Made by a program: the position numbers and the translations under genes. 55,546 nucleotides of DNA, taken from CAZJKO01 sp964546995 (GTDB lineage: Bacteria; Bacillota_I; Bacilli_A; RF39; UBA660). Positions 52,908 through 55,546 of the stretch are shown here, one piece after another. The DNA lies in assembly GCA_964546995.1 (NCBI GenBank), contig CAZJKO010000003.1, positions 1 to 55,546 of the forward strand, given 5' to 3'. How positions within the stretch are numbered: position 1 is the stretch's first letter; each line of letters starts with the position of its first letter. Under the pieces are notes generated by a model. That model was not told the DNA's origin, did not search any database, and worked only from the letters and a program-made list of their open reading frames with translations.

Positions 52908-53306
52908 ATGGCCTATATTAAGTTTAAGGAATTATCAAAATATTTTGATTTTAAAGAAGAGATCCTTTCTATAGAAGAACTACCAGAATATGTGATGGAA
53001 TATGTAGAAAAGGAGGAAACAGTTCTTACGTCTTATAAAAATACGAAAGATTATGCTGTTTTTACGGATAAGAGAATGATTTTATTTGATAAAGATCCTC
53101 TTGCTTCTCATTATAAAAAAGTACATATTATTCCTTATGTCTCTATTTCTACTAGTGCTATTAATTTTAAACCTGGTAAAGTAGAATTATTATTTAGTTT
53201 GGATAGTGGATATCAGATGCATATTAACTTTTTAGAAATGGATCATGCGAAGAAGGAGAATCTTAAGAAAGTTTATAAGATGATGATGAAGGTTAAAATT
53301 GTTTGA
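52908..53306 (+). CDS. PH-like domain protein (copy 2)
   Basis: 132 residues, paralogous to the product at 52019 along its whole length (KEETVLTSYKNTKDYAVFTD, KRMILFDKDP, HIIPYVSISTSAI). RBS GGGGTGG. Soluble, function unknown. Shorter than copy 1, lacking its C-terminal basic tail. Confidence 0.7.
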   Translation: MAYIKFKELSKYFDFKEEILSIEELPEYVMEYVEKEETVLTSYKNTKDYAVFTDKRMILFDKDPLASHYKKVHIIPYVSISTSAINFKPGKVELLFSLDSGYQMHINFLEMDHAKKENLKKVYKMMMKVKIV

Positions 53307-53331
53307 ATTTTATCCATTCGTATGTTAGAAT
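53303..53331 (+). promoter_or_regulatory. promoter of the leader of the LRR surface protein
   Basis: TTGAAT (53303-53308), 17-bp spacer, TAGAAT (53326-53331) with extended TG. It overlaps the end of the PH-like gene and predicts a leader of about 160 nt. Confidence 0.55.
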
Positions 53332-53345
53332 TTTAGTAACGATAG

Positions 53346-53434
53346 AAAGAAGTGATTAAGTATGAAAACAGGTCTTAAATATTGCGTGCGGGGGGGGACC
53401 TTACTAGACAAATAAATAAAGTCACTTCTTTTTT
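53346..53434 (+). promoter_or_regulatory. attenuator-like long hairpin
   Basis: AAAGAAGTGA (53346-53355) pairs perfectly with TCACTTCTTT (53422-53431) and is followed by more T, enclosing 66 nt with the leader ORF and G8 tract. Confidence 0.5.
53362..53415 (+). CDS. 17-codon leader ORF containing a G8 tract
   Basis: ATG at 53362 encodes MKTGLKYCVRGGTLLDK and stops at TAA 53413. A run of eight G (53390-53397), very rare in this AT-rich window, forms the Arg-Gly-Gly codons; any slip would change frame. No strong ribosome site. The ORF lies within the arms of an inverted repeat (53346-53355 and 53422-53431). It may be a regulatory leader peptide, or not translated at all. Confidence 0.35.
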   Translation: MKTGLKYCVRGGTLLDK

Positions 53435-53440
53435 GTGTGT

Positions 53441-53470
53441 AAATACAGGATAGGTTTATCCTGTATTTTT
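53441..53470 (+). terminator. perfect hairpin upstream of the LRR gene
   Basis: 12-bp stem AAATACAGGATA (53441-53452) with TATCCTGTATTT (53457-53468), loop GGTT, then T's. It stands 30 nt before the start codon with no promoter in between, so read-through must be regulated or incomplete. Confidence 0.8.
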
Positions 53471-53500
53471 CGTGTGATAAAAAGATGAGAGGTGTGAATG

Positions 53501-55498
53501 ATGAAAGAAGAAAAACAGAAGAAATTATTTTTAATAGGGATGAGTGTTTTGTTCCTTCTCGTTTTGCTTTTCGGAGGAACGTACGCATGGCTTACCTTAC
53601 AACTCAAAGGAACCAAAGTAAATGTGTTACGAGCAGGAAATCTTGCTTTGATCTTACATGATGAAAATAGTATTGGGATTCATCAGGACAAAGCGGTACC
53701 CACTCTCGATAAAGTTGGAGAGACACTAGATCCCTATCACTTTACGTTAGAGAATTTAAGTGATCTACCAACAGGATATACAATCTATTTGGATGATTTG
53801 GATCTAGAAGAAGGAGAAGAGCGAATGCTTGATGAATACCTTCGATATAGTCTAACCAAAGATGGAACAAGTAGAACGGATGATCTTACTTCAACAGGAG
53901 AAAATCCTAACCGTGTGTTAGATAGTGGAACGATCGCAGGAGGACAAACGATTACTTACGATTTAAGAATCTGGATCAATATCAGTACGGGAAATGAAGC
54001 AATGAATAAAGTATTTCGGTCTAAGATCAGGGTGGTAGCGATACAAAAGGAAGAAAAGGATTGTTATGTTTTCAATAAAGAAACGAAAGAGATTACCGAT
54101 TACCTTTGTTCTATTGGAAATGAAAATGGGATGTTAGAGTCTTCTATCGTTACGATTCCAGAAGAAATCGATGGAGTTACCGTAGAGAGGATTGGAGAGA
54201 GGGCATTTTCGAATAAGAAGTTAACGAGTGTGACGATTCCAGATACGGTAACAACAATATCTGGTTATGCATTTTTGAATAATGAGATATCTTCTTTAGT
54301 GATGCCGAGCCATTTGGTATCAGTTGGGAAAGCTGCATTTAATAACAATAAACTATCAGATAGTGAAGCATTTATTTATAAAAGAAATAGTGATGGAAGT
54401 ATCAACAAGAGTGTTATTGTTAGTTATGGAGGAAGTAAGAAGACGAATGTGATTATACCTAGTGGAGTGACGACAATTGAAACAGAGTCTTTTGGAAACA
54501 ATCAACTTGTTAGCGTTATCCTACCAGAGGGAGTAACAGCAATTGGCAATCATGCTTTTGCAAATAATAATTTAACTTCTATTACTATACCTAGTACAGT
54601 AACCTCTATTGGAGCAAGTTCTTTTTTAAAGAGTTCAAGTAATAATAGTAACATTTATCTTAATACAATTATCAATAAAACAGGGAAGAGTTTTGATTTT
54701 GGTAATATAACGGGTGGAACAGGAAGTTTTGTATCTGGTACAGTTACTCATACATCTGGTAACATTGTTGTATCCATTACGAATAATACGAATATTGTAG
54801 CAATGTATCAATATAATGCAAGTAGTTGTTTGACTGGGGAAGAGTCCGGTTGTGTTTTGATTACGAAGACACCTACTACTTATGCGCCTGGAACCATCAT
54901 CAAATACAAAGTAAACGACACCGAAGAAAAATACTTCCATGTCATCAGTGATAATGAAGATGAAGGTACTTTGACAATGCAACAGAGGGAGAATACGATT
55001 TATTCAATTCCGTGGTACGATGTGGCAGATGACAATAGTAAAGGGCCACTAACAGCTTTAACAGCTTTGGAAAATGCAACGAGTGGATGGACAAATGTAA
55101 AAGATCAGACATACGAGATGGGAACGAAGACGTTCAAGACGAATGCGTTTACGGGATGTGGATTTACCGAATGTACGGTGAATACCTATACGATGCCAGA
55201 ACGAATTAGTAAAGCCCGAATGATTACAGTGCAGGAGGCAAATGGATTAGGATGTACAAGTGACAATCTAAGTTGTCCCGCATGGATGAATAATTACTTA
55301 TACAATTCAACAAGCAATGGAGGAACAGTAAATATAACAGGAGGAGAATACGGAAATAACTGGGGATATTGGACTATGTCGGCGTATTCTTCTACCGCGA
55401 AGTTCGCGATGAGCGTGATTTATTGCGGTATCGTGAACTACAGCGGTACGGCGCATACGTACTATGGGGCGCGCGCTGTTGTTGTCATCGGCAAATAG
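53501..55498 (+). CDS. TasA/SipW-type secreted protein with BspA-like leucine-rich repeats and variable lectin-like C-terminus
   Basis: 665 residues. The N-terminus (FLIGMSVLFLLVLLFGGTYAWLT) is the signal typical of SipW-dependent TasA/camelysin-like proteins, followed by a camelysin-type beta domain (about 30-185). Residues about 220-370 are BspA-type LRR units (IGERAFSNKKLTSVTIPDTV). The final about 190 residues are a DUF6273/lectin-like module ending GARAVVVIGK. The last 120 nt are 63 G+C (53 percent) with many NNY codons, unlike the rest. RBS GAGAGGTG. Surface-exposed binding protein; variable end resembles DGR targets. Confidence 0.8.
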   Translation: MKEEKQKKLFLIGMSVLFLLVLLFGGTYAWLTLQLKGTKVNVLRAGNLALILHDENSIGIHQDKAVPTLDKVGETLDPYHFTLENLSDLPTGYTIYLDDLDLEEGEERMLDEYLRYSLTKDGTSRTDDLTSTGENPNRVLDSGTIAGGQTITYDLRIWINISTGNEAMNKVFRSKIRVVAIQKEEKDCYVFNKETKEITDYLCSIGNENGMLESSIVTIPEEIDGVTVERIGERAFSNKKLTSVTIPDTVTTISGYAFLNNEISSLVMPSHLVSVGKAAFNNNKLSDSEAFIYKRNSDGSINKSVIVSYGGSKKTNVIIPSGVTTIETESFGNNQLVSVILPEGVTAIGNHAFANNNLTSITIPSTVTSIGASSFLKSSSNNSNIYLNTIINKTGKSFDFGNITGGTGSFVSGTVTHTSGNIVVSITNNTNIVAMYQYNASSCLTGEESGCVLITKTPTTYAPGTIIKYKVNDTEEKYFHVISDNEDEGTLTMQQRENTIYSIPWYDVADDNSKGPLTALTALENATSGWTNVKDQTYEMGTKTFKTNAFTGCGFTECTVNTYTMPERISKARMITVQEANGLGCTSDNLSCPAWMNNYLYNSTSNGGTVNITGGEYGNNWGYWTMSAYSSTAKFAMSVIYCGIVNYSGTAHTYYGARAVVVIGK

Positions 55499-55534
55499 AA
55501 CTAAGTGAAGCCTGAGTCTTTGCTTGGTTCTTTT
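55497..55534 (+). terminator. terminator of the LRR gene
   Basis: AGAACTAAG (55497-55505) with CTTGGTTCT (55523-55531), one G-T pair, then TTT; the stem starts at the stop codon. Confidence 0.75.
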
Positions 55535-55546
55535 GTCTTTGTTTGA

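Noticed and set aside
53362..53415. Mini-ORF as a DGR or RiPP gene
   Set aside because: YCVRGG weakly recalls lectin-fold ends, but 17 codons give no real evidence and no modifying enzymes are adjacent.
1..55546. Mollicutes code (TGA as Trp)
   Set aside because: TGA ends many genes in ATGA overlaps with good downstream starts, and Trp is encoded by TGG in conserved motifs.
1..55546. tRNA or rRNA genes
   Set aside because: No cloverleaf with TTCGAAT-type arm in a suitable context and no rRNA segments were seen.

Overview
The window is AT-rich, uses the standard code (TGA is a stop, including many ATGA stop/start overlaps, and Trp is TGG), and encodes a single-membrane cell: class B sortase, lipoproteins, Spo-less housekeeping genes of Bacillota type (YlmH-like S4 protein, LspA, RluB, RluD, YkpA-type ABC-F, type I signal peptidase). 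I infer an uncultured gut-type Bacilli/Mollicutes-like bacterium (RF39-like); the species cannot be fixed from the sequence alone.

Layout. 1-5.5 kb: the 3' end of a lectin-fold-like surface protein, two membrane-anchored surface proteins and a class B sortase. 5.5-13.6 kb: a Tad/Flp-type pilus operon (large secreted Cys-rich protein, small anchored protein, CpaB, TadA/CpaF ATPase, TadB, TadC, a small pilin with its own promoter, a TadE-like protein, a TadZ/CpaE-like protein). 13.6-26 kb: a type IV secretion-like set (VirB2/TrbC-like pilin, a second surface-sensor-like protein, a secreted protein ending in a second pilin-like domain, VirB6/TrbL-like channel, PrgI/VirB3-like protein, a VirB4 split in two genes, a CHAP wall hydrolase, a lipoprotein, and a VirD4 coupling ATPase). 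No relaxase, integrase or transposase is present, so this reads as a resident appendage/secretion island, not an integrative element.

26-47 kb is mostly housekeeping and stress genes: rhodanese, a broken gene with striking hairpins, DedA-like, RmuC, DUF2238-like, a RelB/YafQ toxin-antitoxin pair with clearly foreign composition, an SGNH hydrolase, ABC-F ATPase, a Panacea-domain antitoxin with a MazF/PemK-like partner, a reverse-strand three-gene 2-hydroxyacyl-CoA dehydratase/activase-like operon, ylmH, a secreted nuclease, a membrane thioredoxin, rluB-lspA-rluD, tspO, a rhomboid protease and lepB.

47-55.5 kb is surface-oriented: a giant secreted repeat protein built from exact 246-bp units and interrupted by a 100-N assembly gap, two paralogous PH-like proteins around a small membrane protein, and a TasA/SipW-type-anchored leucine-rich-repeat protein. 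That last gene has a long attenuator-like leader (17-codon ORF with a G8 tract, two hairpins) and a GC-rich 3' end whose codon pattern looks like the variable region of a diversity-generating retroelement (DGR) target. The truncated gene at the left edge ends in a comparable module. No reverse transcriptase or template repeat is in the window, so the DGR reading is inference.

Most promoters I could see follow one style: weak -35, 16-18 bp spacer, and a TGn-extended TATAAT.
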